Of a DNA stretch of 64,000 nucleotides, positions 50,773 to 61,440 are shown one piece after another (the first letter of the stretch is position 1; the number at the start of each line of letters is the position of its first letter). The stretch covers positions 139,817,741 to 139,881,740 of the forward strand of contig CM041465.1 in the NCBI GenBank assembly GCA_023213395.1, written 5' to 3'. The translations under genes and the position numbers were made by a program. The DNA is from Cycas panzhihuaensis (lineage: Eukaryota > Cycadophyta). The notes under the pieces were generated by a model. It searched no databases. It worked only from the letters and a program-made list of their open reading frames with translations, and was not told the origin of the DNA.

Positions 50773-51957
50773 ATGTCTTCACAGTTCAAGCAAAATGTGA
50801 ACTGCATTCTAAAGGAAAGAAAATTGGGACATGTGGTTCATCGTGTTAGAAATCTTTGCAAAGTATGAAGGTCTATGGAGAGATCACTTATAACCTACAC
50901 CACATTGCATTCTGACTACCATAAGCGCTTGAGGAGGTGCTCCAACTTCTCCCACTGAAGTTGTAGCTAAACGCCAATGGGAACTTGATGATGATAAAAT
51001 TGCGGGGATACTTGTCACTGATTATTCCCTGCATAATCTCATTGATGAAGCTATACATGATACAGCATGGAAAGTTCTTGAAGTTCTTAAGAAGAACTTT
51101 GACTCTAAATCAGACTTAGAATTTGTTCACTTAGTGCTGAAGATGAACAAATTGAAAATGCAAAAAGGACATGCAAGTGAGACAATCAATCTCCTTCGTC
51201 CAATCAAGCAAGCCATTGATAAAGATTTTAAAACTTAATGTATTACATGGGCTTTCTTAATTCAGTCATGTCTCCATATCCCAGATTATAAAAATCTATT
51301 GGGGAGTCTTCAATCCAGTGGAACTTTGAAGACCCTAAACTTTGAGGATCTTGCTGATAAGTTCATTGAATTTGATAAGACCTTTGATACCAACTTTGCC
51401 ACTACATCAGATCTAATTGATGCAGCTTTTAAAGTGGAAGAAGATCTTTGTTACACCAAAAATCAAGGTCAATACTCTCGTACAGGTGGTAATTCCTGTG
51501 GAAGAGGAAGAGGTAGATAACAAGGACAACGTCCTCTTAGTCAATAGGCTCCTCAAGTCCAACAAAAACAGTCTCAAGGCCAAGGCCAAAATAATCAACC
51601 TGGACCTAGATCCGAATCGAGACAATCCGGCCCAATACTTGGACTGGAAATCAAACAATCGTGTGCCAAAGGTGTAATAGAAGAGGACATTATGCCAAAA
51701 ATTGCAGAACTGCCACCAACAAACTACCAAGTTATCAACAGCGCCATGGTGCACATAATGTTGATAATACTTCTTTTGAAGATGCTTTTGGTGGAACGCA
51801 ATTTGCTCATGCACACCTTCAAAAAATTGGGACCACTTTATCAAATGTTGTTGATAGATCCACTAAGTATATTGAGGCTCATTGTGGCTTTACTTATTCA
51901 CTTTTGCCTTCACCACTTGGAGTTGCAAATAGTGCTACCTTAAATACTTTATCGTGG
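50773..51957 (+). pseudogene. gag of element C (frameshifted)
   Basis: ATG at 50773 starts MSSQFKQNVNCILK. A two-base loss then shifts the frame before the conserved NWDMW seen in B. The capsid region reopens at 51299-51520 with FEDLADKFIEFDKTF and ends in GGNSCGRGRGR. An intact CCHC zinc knuckle, CQRCNRRGHYAKNC, lies at 51664-51705. Several small indels separate these blocks, so no continuous product is possible. The region corresponding to 56310-56345 of B, an Ala/Thr-rich stretch, is largely missing near 50910. Confidence 0.9.
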
Positions 51958-54900
51958 ATCATGGATACTGGAGCAACACAACACATGACTTGTCATCGCC
52001 AGTTCTTTCAAGATTTTGACTCTGAAGTTCGTGGTGTTGTACACATGGCTGACAAATCATCTCACCGATCGAAGGACTTGGAGCAGTTGCACGAAACTCC
52101 CGGACCTTCCAGTTTTACTCTTGTTGATGTTTTATATATTCTGCCCGGGCGAATCTGCTCTCCCTGTCCACCCTTGTCTCTCGTGGATTTGATCTGAGTG
52201 TAAGCGCAAACAATCAAACTCTCTCGTGTCATTCACCCTCCTTCAAATCTTTGTGGTTATGACCGAATTCTTGATGGAAAACTTTTTCGCCTAACCGGCT
52301 CACCATCCGTGAAGCCAACTATGTTGATGATGAATTTATTTTACCACAACCACGACTCCTCAAAAGTTGTCCCAAGCGACTCTATGGCATGCTCGTATGG
52401 GCCATATCAAAATTGATCGTTTAAGAGAACTACAAGACACTCTTCTGGTTTGCCTAAGTTCCCTCCAAGCCCTTTAAATGTGAAGCATGTATTATTGCTA
52501 AATCTCAAAGACAACCCTTTCCTCGTAGTCAGTGGAAATCTAGCCAACCTTTGCAACTTGTACACTCAGATATATGCAGTCCTATGCCCATCCCTTCTAT
52601 CAAACAGAAGTGGTACTATATTACTTTCATTGATGATTTTACCAAGAAAGTATGGGTTGCTTTTCTTGCAAAGAAAGATGAAGCTTTTTCTATGTTTCAA
52701 GCTTTCAAGGCCCGCGTGAAAAATGAATCTGGATTCAAGATCAAAATACTTAGGACTGACAATGGTGGCGAGTACACATCCAATGAGTTTGAATCGTACC
52801 TCGTCAGCGTGGAATCAAACATCGGACCACATTGCGGTGTACACCCCAAAGAAATGGAGTTCCGAGCGCATGAGCAGGACCATCATGAATATGGCTCGTG
52901 CTATCTTTGGTATATAAGAATGTCCCTATCTATCTTTGGGCTGAGGCTATCTAGACTGCTGTGTATTGCATCAACACTGTTAGTCCCTCCAAGCTCGGCC
53001 CCTCTCCATATGAAATGTGGTATGGATAAACCCCCTCTATCTCCCACTTCAGAATTTTTGGCTCTACTTGTTATGCTCATATTTTGCAGGAACATAGAAA
53101 TAAGCTCCAAGATAGAGCCATTAAAGGCATCTTTGTCGGATACCCTATGGACAAAAAGGGATACAAGGTTTTTATACCTTTAGAGCACAAAATCATCATC
53201 ACTAGAGATGTTATCTTTGCGAGATCAAGATCAATTACTCAGACTTGACTCCAAGACGTCTTCATACCGATTTAATGATGCTACTGAATTTGATATCCAG
53301 ATTCCAAAATTTAGGGGAGATCTTTGAGCAGTTGCTTAAAATCTTGGAATCTGACAATAGAGCCTCGGAGGATACAAGCTGTGACTCCAATCCAATGTGT
53401 ACACATCCAGCACCATCATTTGCAAACAACCAAGTTGACAAAGGTAAAGCCATAGCAGAAGGATCATCTTCTCCAACATCTGTGGCTGGCCCATCTTCTC
53501 AAAGATCGTCAACTTCCTCCGCCAAATATTTCACATGATCCTTTTCGGGATCAAAGCGAAGATCAAGAGGTTGTGGAAATGAAAACCTCATTCCCAACTT
53601 GAGGTTTTCGTGAAGCCTACCGACTACACAACGACATGCGACCCGGATGAGGTAGGCAAAGCGGCACTAGAAGTGCCCATAGAGCAAGGATGCATGAATC
53701 ACTTTCCGTTGAGTTTGAACCCGTGAGGCGTATCTTGCTCTTAATGAAGAGCCCATAACGTACCAAGAAGTAAAGCATGCGGCTTGGAGAAATGCCATGA
53801 GCGAAGAGTATCAATCTCTTATTAAGAGCGGTACATGGGAGCTTGTTGATCTACCACTTGGAAGAAAGGTAGTTCAAAATAAATGGGTGTTCAAAAACAA
53901 GTATAGATCGGATGGCACCTAGAAAAACACAAAGGCGAGGTTGGTAGCAAAGGATTCACGCAAAGGGAAGGCATTGACTACTGAAATCTTTACTCCTACA
54001 ACCAAGTGGCCTCTGATCGAACTCTTATAGCCTTGGGCGCTCAGCGGGGTTGGAAAATCCACCAACTTGATGTTAAGACCGCATTTCTCAATGGGGACCT
54101 TAAAGAAGAAATTTACATGGCTCAGCCAGAAGGATACGAGATTGATTCGGGAGCATAAAGTTTGTAGGCTCAAAAAGTCCTTGTATGGCCTAAAGCAAGC
54201 CCCTTGTGCTTGGTTTACCAAGTTGTCTGAAAGAATGAGGCAACTTGGATATGAGGTTTGTGACTATCAAGATATTGATGCAACATTATTCATCAAGCAC
54301 CAAAATGATAAAGTCACTTACCTATTAATCTTTGTAGATGACATGCTCATAACTGGGAATAGTGAGCAGTGTCGGCCGGTGAAGAAGGACCTTGCTAAAA
54401 CTTTTGAATTGTCTGACCTCGGGTTGATGAAATATTACTTGGGAATTGAAGTAACTCAAAAGGATGGCAAAATCTTTCTCTCCCAAGAAAAATATATCAA
54501 CGATCTTCTGACAAAGTTTCAGTTGGAAGGTGCTCGACTAGTGGATACACCTATGGAGCCTAATATTAAGATCTCAGTTGATGGTGACAACAGGGAGGCA
54601 GACGCAACACTCTACAGGCAACTTGTAGGTAGTCTCATCTATACTACTAACACAAGGCCAGATATTGCACACTCTGTCAGCATTCTTGCAAGATTCATGA
54701 CAAATCCTAGCGAGAATCATTGTGACTACAATCTGGCGTTGAGGTACCTAAAGGCGACTAGCAAATATGGTGCATTGTATGAACCCAATGCGAAATTTAA
54801 ACTTTATACATACAGACTCGAGACTTTGCGGAGATAAAGACACGGGAAGATCTACGTGCGGGTATGTAACATTTCTTGGAACGACACCAATATCATGGAG

Positions 54901-55279
54901 ATCCGGACATGAGAAGATAGTTGCAGACTCAGCTACTTTGAAGGCGAGTACATTCTTTGCTTGAGACAAGCAAGGAGGTGATATGGCTTAGAAAATTGTT
55001 GAATACATTAAATGCCACCCAAACAAGTTCTACTAGCTTACATGTAGATAATCAATCTACAATCCAGATGGCTAAAAATCACATGTATTTCATGATCGTA
55101 CCAAACATATAAGTACAAAAGTCCACAAGATTAGAGAACTAGTTCATGATGGCACAATTCAATTGGAGTACTACCCCACAGCAGATCAAGTGGCCGATAT
55201 CTTCACCAAACCACTAAAGAGGGTGAAGTTTGAACAGTTCCGAAAGCAACTCGGCCTTAGGGCCTCCATCTCTGACTGA
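51958..55279 (+). pseudogene. pol of element C: protease, integrase, RT, RNase H (frameshifted)
   Basis: Protease active site MDTGATQHM at 51961. Integrase: CEACIIAKSQRQPF-type zinc region near 52480, first Asp in VHSDIC near 52560, YITFIDDFTKKVW, second Asp in RTDNGGEYTSNEF near 52753; the Glu region near 52850 is shifted. Reverse transcriptase: WELVDLPLGRKVVQNKWVF near 53835, then open from 54067 to 54837, with LYGLKQAP near 54180 and FVDDMLITG at 54331. RNase H: ASETSKEV is scrambled near 54950; HVDNQSTIQMAK and the C-terminal DQVADIFTKPLKR remain (55040-55220). Terminal stop at 55277. About a dozen small indels disable it. Confidence 0.92.
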
Positions 55280-55702
55280 TTGAAGGAGATGACAATAGGA
55301 CCATCATACTCTGTCTCATTCGTGAAAACCCCTTTGTGGGCGCGGAAGGACAAGAGTAAGTCTCTACTCTATCCCATTCGTGAAAACCCCATGTGGGCGC
55401 GAAAGGATAAGGGTTGTATCATTTTGGAAAATCGGAACCTGTGAAAACCCGAAAGGGCATGGGGGATGACCAAATGGTATATGGAGACTCGATGAATTTC
55501 AACTACAAAATTTATTGTCTTGATTGGCTATCTAGCTACATTTAAAGAGTTATGCGAGCCGAGTTAGTAGATTAGAAAATTTGTGGGTTTTCTTCCCCAT
55601 GAGGGTTTCCCACAAAAGTATCATACTAGTTTGCTTTGTAAGAGGCTCAAATGAAGACCTCATAGGATAGAATAAAATAGAATGAAATGACCTTCTACCA
55701 TT
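55280..55702 (+). repeat. 3' untranslated region of C with internal repeats
   Basis: Contains two and a half copies of a unit with CGTGAAAACCCC...GTGGGCGCG...AAGGA (near 55320-55365, 55378-55412 and a partial one near 55440). Its B counterpart is 60706-61127. Confidence 0.8.
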
Positions 55703-55712
55703 AAGGGGGAGA
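55703..55712 (+). other. Polypurine tract of element C
   Basis: AAGGGGGAGA, one base before the TG of the 3' LTR. Confidence 0.9.
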
Positions 55713-55713
55713 T

Positions 55714-56008
55714 TGAAAAGGGTTAATGACATAAGGTCATTATTAGTTGATTATTTCGAAAAAGGGTCTTAAGTGAACTTTAAATTAGATCACTTAAGTG
55801 AAATGCACTTTCATGTGCATTATGTGTAATTTCATTTCACCTACCTCAAATGCTCCCTCTCTCAATATAAAAGTAAAGCTCAATGGAGGAGATTCATTCT
55901 TACCTCCCCATTTTGTGAGAGCTACTTTCTTTCTCTCAAGTCTCTCTTGCTCCCATATTTGCCTTTGTGTTTAGTGCATGGAGATGAAGGATAGATCCAC
56001 TCTTTTCA
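55714..56008 (+). repeat. 3' LTR of element C
   Basis: 295 bp. Followed directly by TTGGTGAG, the interrupted leader of B, not by a primer site. Confidence 0.95.
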
Positions 56009-56013
56009 TTGGT
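56009..56013. other. Target-site duplication of element C, right copy
   Basis: TTGGT. Confidence 0.93.
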
Positions 56014-56178
56014 GAGTTTTCTCTAAGTTGCTCCCTTCATCTTTGAGCAACCATTCTCACTTCTTCTTCCTTCTTCTACACTACTTCATTACATTTCCCA
56101 TTTATAAATAGTGATCGGTCATTTATTACCATCACTTTTATAGTCCCTTGTTTATTTCTTCCCTTCTAAAAAGATACA
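56014..56178 (+). other. End of leader of element B
   Basis: Continues the leader broken at 48422. It matches C at 50608-50772. Confidence 0.9.
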
Positions 56179-57380
56179 ATGTCTTCAGAGTTCAAGCAAA
56201 ATGTGAACTGCATTCTAAAAGGGAAAGAAAATTGGGACATGTGGTTCCTTTGGTGTCGAAATCTTTGCAAAGTATGAAGGTCTATGGAGAGATCACTTAC
56301 AACCTACACCACCTATTGTAGCTACAACCACCACAACTACTTCAGCAGGAGGTGCTCCAACTGCTCCCACTGAAGCTGTAGCTAAACGCCAATGGGAACT
56401 TGATGATGATAAAATTCGTACAGGGATACTGCTTGTCACTGATTATTCCCTGCATAATCTCATTGATGAAGTTGTACATGATATAGCATAGAAAGTTCTT
56501 GAAGTTCTTAAGAAGAACTTTGACACTAAATCAGACTTAGAATTTGTTCACTTAGTGTTGAAGATGAACAAATAAAAAATTCAGAAAGGACATGCAAGTG
56601 AGACAATCAATCTCCTTCGTCCAATCAAGCAAGCCATTGATAAAGATTTTAAAACTCAATGCATTACATGGGCTTTCTTGATTCAGTCATGTCTCCATAT
56701 CCCAGATTATAAAAATCTATTGGGGAGTCTTCAATCCAGTGGAACTTTGAAGACCTTAAACTTTGAGGATCTTGCTGATAAGTTCATTGAATTTGATAAG
56801 ACCTTTGATACCAACTTTGCCACTACATCAGATCCAATTGATGTTGCTTTTGAAGTGGAAGAAGATCTTTGTTACACCAAAAATCAAGGTCAATACTCTC
56901 GTAGAGGTGGTAATTCCCATGGAAGAGGAAGAGGTAGACAATAAGGACAACGTCCTCTTAGTCAATAGGCTCCTCAATTCCAACAAAAAGCATCTCAAGG
57001 CCAAGGCCAAAATAATCAACACGGACCTAGATCCGATGTCGAGAGATAATCTAGCCACCTAATACTTGACCGGAAATCAAACAATCGTGTGCCAAAGGTG
57101 TAATAGAAGAGGACATTATGCCAAAAATTACAGGCGCCACCAACAAACTACCAAGTTATCAACAGCGCCATGGTGCACATCATGTTGATAATACTTCTTT
57201 TGAAGATGCTTTTGGTGGAACATAATTTGCTCATGCACACCTTCAAAGAATTGGGACCACTTCATCAAATGTTGTTGATAGATCCACTAAGTATATTGAG
57301 GCTCATTGTGGCTTTGCTTATTCACTTTTTCCTTCACCACTTGGAGTTGCAAATAGTGCTACCTCAAATACTTCATCGTG
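56179..57380 (+). pseudogene. gag of element B (frameshifted)
   Basis: Starts MSSEFKQNVNCILKGKENWDMWF, a good match to the N-terminal segment of copia Gag, then shifts. A Thr/Ala-rich part (56310-56345) is followed by the capsid region; the open part is 56678-56944, with FEDLADKFIEFDKTF and GRGRGR. The zinc knuckle at 57090-57131 has its last Cys changed to Tyr (TGC to TAC), unlike C. A TAG replaces the Trp codon expected near 56490 and a TAA the Leu codon near 56574. Confidence 0.9.
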
Positions 57381-60300
57381 GATCATGGATACTGGAGTAA
57401 CATAACACATGACTTGTCATCGCCAGTTCTTTCAAGATTTTGACTCTGAAGTTCATGGTGTTGTACACATGGCTGACAAATCATCTCAGCCAGTCGAAGG
57501 ACTTAGAACTATTTACCTGAAACTCCCAGGCCTTCCAGATTTTACACTTGTTGATGTTTTATATATTCCTGCTCTAAAGTAGAATCTGCTCTCCCTGTCC
57601 ACCCTTGTCTCTCGTGGATTTGATCTGAGTGTAACTGCAAACAATCAAACTCTCTGTGTCATTCACCCTCCTTTAAATGCTGTGGTTATGACCAGAATTC
57701 TTGATAGTAAACTTTTCCACCTAATTGGCTCACCATCCTCTAAAGCCCACTATGTTGATGATGAGTTTATTTTTACCACAACCCTGACTCCTCAAAAGTT
57801 GTCCTAAGCAGCTCTATGGCATGCTCGTATGGGCCATATCAAAATTGATCGCTTAAGAGAACTACAAGACACTCTTCCTGGCTTGCCTAAGTTCCCCTCT
57901 AAGCCCTTTAAATGTGAAGCATGTATTATTGCTAAATCTCAAAGACAACCCTTTCCTCGTAGTCAGTGGAAATCTAGCCAAACTTTGCAGCTTGTACACT
58001 CAAATATATGCGGTCCTATGCCCATCCCTTCTATTAAACAGAAGTGGTACTATATTACTTTCATTGATGATTTTACCAAGAAAGTATGGGTTACTTTTCT
58101 TGCAAAGAAAGATGAAGCTTTTCTATGTTTCAAGCTTTCAAGGCCCGCGTGGAAAATGAATCGGATTCAAGATCAAAATACTCGGGATCGATGGTGGCGA
58201 GTACACATCCAATGAGTTTGAATCGTACCTACGTCAACATGGCATCAAACATCAGACCAGCATTGCGGTACACCCCAAAATGGAGTTCCGAGTGCATGAA
58301 AGCAGGACCATCATGAATATGGCTCGTCTATCTTTGGTATATAAGAATGTCCTATCTATCTTTGGTTGAGGCTATACGGGCTAGCATGTATTGCATCAAC
58401 ACTGTTAGTCCCTCTAAGCTCGGCCCCTCTTCATATAAAATGTAGTATGGACAAACTCCCTCTATCTCCCACTTTAGAATTTTTGGCTCTACTTGTTATG
58501 CTCATATTTTGTAGGAACATAGAAATAAGCTCCAAGATAGAGCCATCAAAGGCATCTTTGTCGGATACCCTATGGACAAAAAGGGATACAAGGGTTTTAT
58601 ACCTTCAGAGCACAAAATCATCATCACTAGAGATGTTATCTTTCTGAGGCGAAGATCAATTAATCAGACTTGACTCCAAGACGCCTTCATACCCATTTAA
58701 TGATGCTACTGAATTTGATGTCCAGATTCCAAAATTTAGGGAGATCTTTGAACAGTTGCTTAAAATCTTGGAATCTGACAATAGAGCCTCGGAGGATATA
58801 AGCTGTGACTCCAATCCAATGTGTACACATCTAGCACCATCATTTATGAACAACTAAGTTGACAAAGGCAAAGCCATAGTAGAAGGATCATCTTCTCCAA
58901 CATCTATGGCTGGCCCATCTTCTCCAGCATCGTCAACTTCCTCCGTGCCAAATATTTCACATGATCCTTTTCAGGATCAAAACGAAGATCAAGAGGTTAT
59001 GGAAATGAAAACCTCATTCCCAACTCGAGGTTTTCGTAAAGCCTACTAGCTACACAAGGACATGCGACCAGATGAGGTAGGCAAAACTGGCACTAGAAGT
59101 GCCCATAGAGCAAGGATGCATGAATCACTTTCCGTTGAGCTTGAACCGGTGAGCATCTTGCTCTTAATGAAGAGCCCCTAACGTACCAAGAAGCTGTAAA
59201 GCATGCAGCTTGGAGAAATGCCATGAACAAAGAGTATCAATCTCTTATTAAGAACGGTACATGGGAGCTTGTTGATCTACCACTTGGAAGAAAGGTAGTT
59301 CAAAATAAATGGGTGTTCAAAAATAAGTATAGATCAGATGGCACCCTAGGAAAACACAAGGTGAGGTTGGTAGCAAAAGGATTCATGCAAAGGGAAGGTA
59401 TTGACTACCTTTGAAATCTTTGCGCCTACAACCAAGTGACCTACAATCGAACTCTTATAGCCTTGGGCGCTCAGCGAGTTGGAAAATCCACCAACTTGAT
59501 GTTAAGACCGCATTTCTCAATGGGGACCTTAAAGAAGAAATTTATATGGCTCAGCCAGAAGGATACGAGATTGTGATCGGGAGCATAAAGTTTGTAGGCT
59601 CAAAAGTCCTTATGCGGCCTAAAGCAAGCCCCTCGTGCTTGGTTTACCAAGTTGTCTAAAAGAATGAGGCAACTTGGATATGAGGTTTGTGACTATCAAG
59701 ATATTAATGCAACATTATTCATCAAGCGCCCAAATGATAAAGTCACTTACCTCTTAATCTTTGTGGATGACACGCTCATAGCAGAATAGTGAGCAGTGTC
59801 GGCCGGTGAAGAAGAACCTTGCTAAAACTTTTGAATTGTCTGACCTTAGGTTGATGAAATATTACTTGGGAATTGAAGTAACTCAAAAGGATGGCAAAAT
59901 CTTTCTCTCCCAAGAAAAATATATCAACAATCTTTTGACAAAATTTCAGTTGGAAGGTGCTCGACCAGTGGATACACCTATGGAGCCTAATATTAAGCTC
60001 TCAGTTGATGGTGACAATAGGGAGGCAGATGCAATACTCTATAGGCAACTTGTAGGTAGTCTCATCTATACTACCAACACAAGGCCAGATATTGCACACT
60101 CTGTCAGCATTCTTGCAAGATTCATGACAAATCCTAAGCAGAATCATTGGCAAGCTGCAATCACAGTGTTGAGGTACCTAAAGGCGACTAGTAAATATGG
60201 TGCATTGTATGAACCCAATGCGAATTTAAACTTTATGCATACACGGACTCGGACTTTGCGGAGATAAAGACACGGGAAGATCTACGTGCAGTGCGTAACA

Positions 60301-60705
60301 TTTCTTAGAAACGACACCAATATAATGGAGATCCGGACCCAGAAGATAGTTGGAGACTCAACTGCTGAAGCTGAGTACATTGCTGCTTCTGAGACAAGCA
60401 AGGAGGTGATATGGCTTAGAAAATTGTTGAATACATTAAATGCCACCCAAACAAGTTCTACTAGCTTACATGTAGATAATCAATCTACAATCCAGATGGC
60501 TAAAAATCCTGTATTTCATGATCGTACCAAACATATAAGTACAAAAATCCACAGGATTAGAGAACTAGTTCATGATGGCACAATTCAATTGGAGTACTGC
60601 CCCACAATAGATCAAGTGGCCGATATCTTCACCAAACCACTGAAGAGGGTGAAGTTTGAATAGTTTCGAAAGTAACTTGGCCTTAGGGCCTCCATCTCTA
60701 ACTGA
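57381..60705 (+). pseudogene. pol of element B: protease, integrase, RT, RNase H (frameshifted)
   Basis: Protease active site MDTG at 57385, followed by a TAA where C has Gln. GAG-pre-integrase and integrase are open from 57829 to about 58130: HARMGHIKIDRLRELQ, CEACIIAK, YYITFIDDFTKKVW. The second catalytic Asp block is broken near 58185. Reverse transcriptase blocks: 59223-59414 (LVDLPLGRKVVQNKWVF...[14 protein letters not shown]), 59500-59590, FVDD at 59760, and 59806-60267. RNase H: open 60286-60663 with AEAEYIAASETSKEVIWL, HVDNQSTIQMAK and DQVADIFTKPLKR. Stop at 60703. The C-terminal RNase H is better kept than in C, but frameshifts elsewhere disable the polyprotein. Confidence 0.92.
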
Positions 60706-61127
60706 TTGAAGGAGATGACAATAGGACCATCATACTCTATCTCCTTCGTGAAAACCCCTTATGGGCGCGGAAGGACAAGAGTAAGTCTCTGCTCTATCCC
60801 ATTTGTGAAAACCCCATGTGGGCATGAAAGGATAAGGGTTGTATCATTTTGGAAAATCGGAACCTATGAAAACCCAAAAGGGCATGGGGGATGACCAAAT
60901 GGTATATGGAGACTCAGTAGATTTCAGCTACAAAATTTATTATACCGATTGGCTATCTGGCTACATTTAAAGAGCTTCCTGAGCCAGGTTAGTAGATTAG
61001 AAAATTTGTGGGTTTTCTTCCCCATGAGGGTTTCCCACAAAAGTATCATACTAGTTTGCTTTATAAGAGGCTCAAATGAAGACCTCATAGGATAGAATAA
61101 AATAGAATGAAATGACCTTCTACCATT
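60706..61127 (+). repeat. 3' untranslated region of B with internal repeats
   Basis: Same GTGAAAACCCC...GTGGGC...GGA repeat units as in C. The forward frame 60706-60894 runs through these repeats and is not a gene. Confidence 0.8.
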
Positions 61128-61137
61128 AAGGGGGAGA
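61128..61137 (+). other. Polypurine tract of element B
   Basis: AAGGGGGAGA, one base before the 3' LTR. Confidence 0.9.
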
Positions 61138-61138
61138 T

Positions 61139-61435
61139 TGAAAAGGGTTAATGACATAAGGTCATTACATTAGTTGATTATTTCGAAAAAGGGTCTTAAG
61201 TGAACTTTAAATTAGATCACTTAAGTGAAATGTACTTTCATGTGCATTATGTGTAATTTCATTTCACCTAACTCAAATGCTCCCTCTCTCAATATAAAAG
61301 TAAAGCTCAATGGAGGAGATTCATTCTTACCTCCCCATTTTATGAGAGCTACTTTCTTTCTCTCAAGTCTCTCTTGCTCCCATGTTTGCCTTTGTGTTTA
61401 GTGCATGGAGATGAAGGATAGATCCACTCTTTTCA
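61139..61435 (+). repeat. 3' LTR of element B
   Basis: 297 bp, ending CTCTTTTCA, followed by TCTAC. Shares the CCTAACTC variant with the 5' LTR of B. Confidence 0.95.
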
Positions 61436-61440
61436 TCTAC
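61436..61440. other. Target-site duplication of element B, right copy
   Basis: TCTAC. Element A sequence resumes immediately after. Confidence 0.93.

Larger units (their letters stand above)
48423..56008 (+). mobile_element. Ty1/copia element C, inserted in its sister element B
   Basis: Complete element of 7586 bp: LTR, primer site, 2-kb leader, gag-pol, purine tract, LTR, flanked by TTGGT. Its LTRs differ by three substitutions and one 2-base gap by my count, so C is younger than B. C lies in the leader of B about 170 bp before gag. Confidence 0.95.
46242..61435 (+). mobile_element. Ty1/copia element B, itself interrupted by sister element C
   Basis: Outer copy of a copia family with 297-bp LTRs. 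It consists of 5' LTR, primer site and leader (46242-48422), then, beyond C, the end of the leader, gag-pol and 3' LTR (56014-61435), about 7.6 kb in all. Five-base target duplication TCTAC. The two LTRs differ at eight positions by my count and share CCTAACTC, where both LTRs of C have CCTACCTC. It sits in pol of element A between integrase and reverse transcriptase. Confidence 0.95.

Noticed and set aside
51413-51844. Minus-strand frame of 143 codons
   Set aside because: Lies opposite the Gag linker and zinc knuckle of C, which is recognised on the forward strand.
53919-54221. Minus-strand frame of 100 codons opposite reverse transcriptase of C
   Set aside because: Shadow of the forward RT frame (LKKSLYGLKQAP region).
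46242-61435. Tandem multimer of one copia element made by LTR-LTR unequal exchange, with a leader deletion after the third LTR
   Set aside because: Two separate five-base target duplications and LTR variant pairing fit nested insertion exactly and need no deletion.
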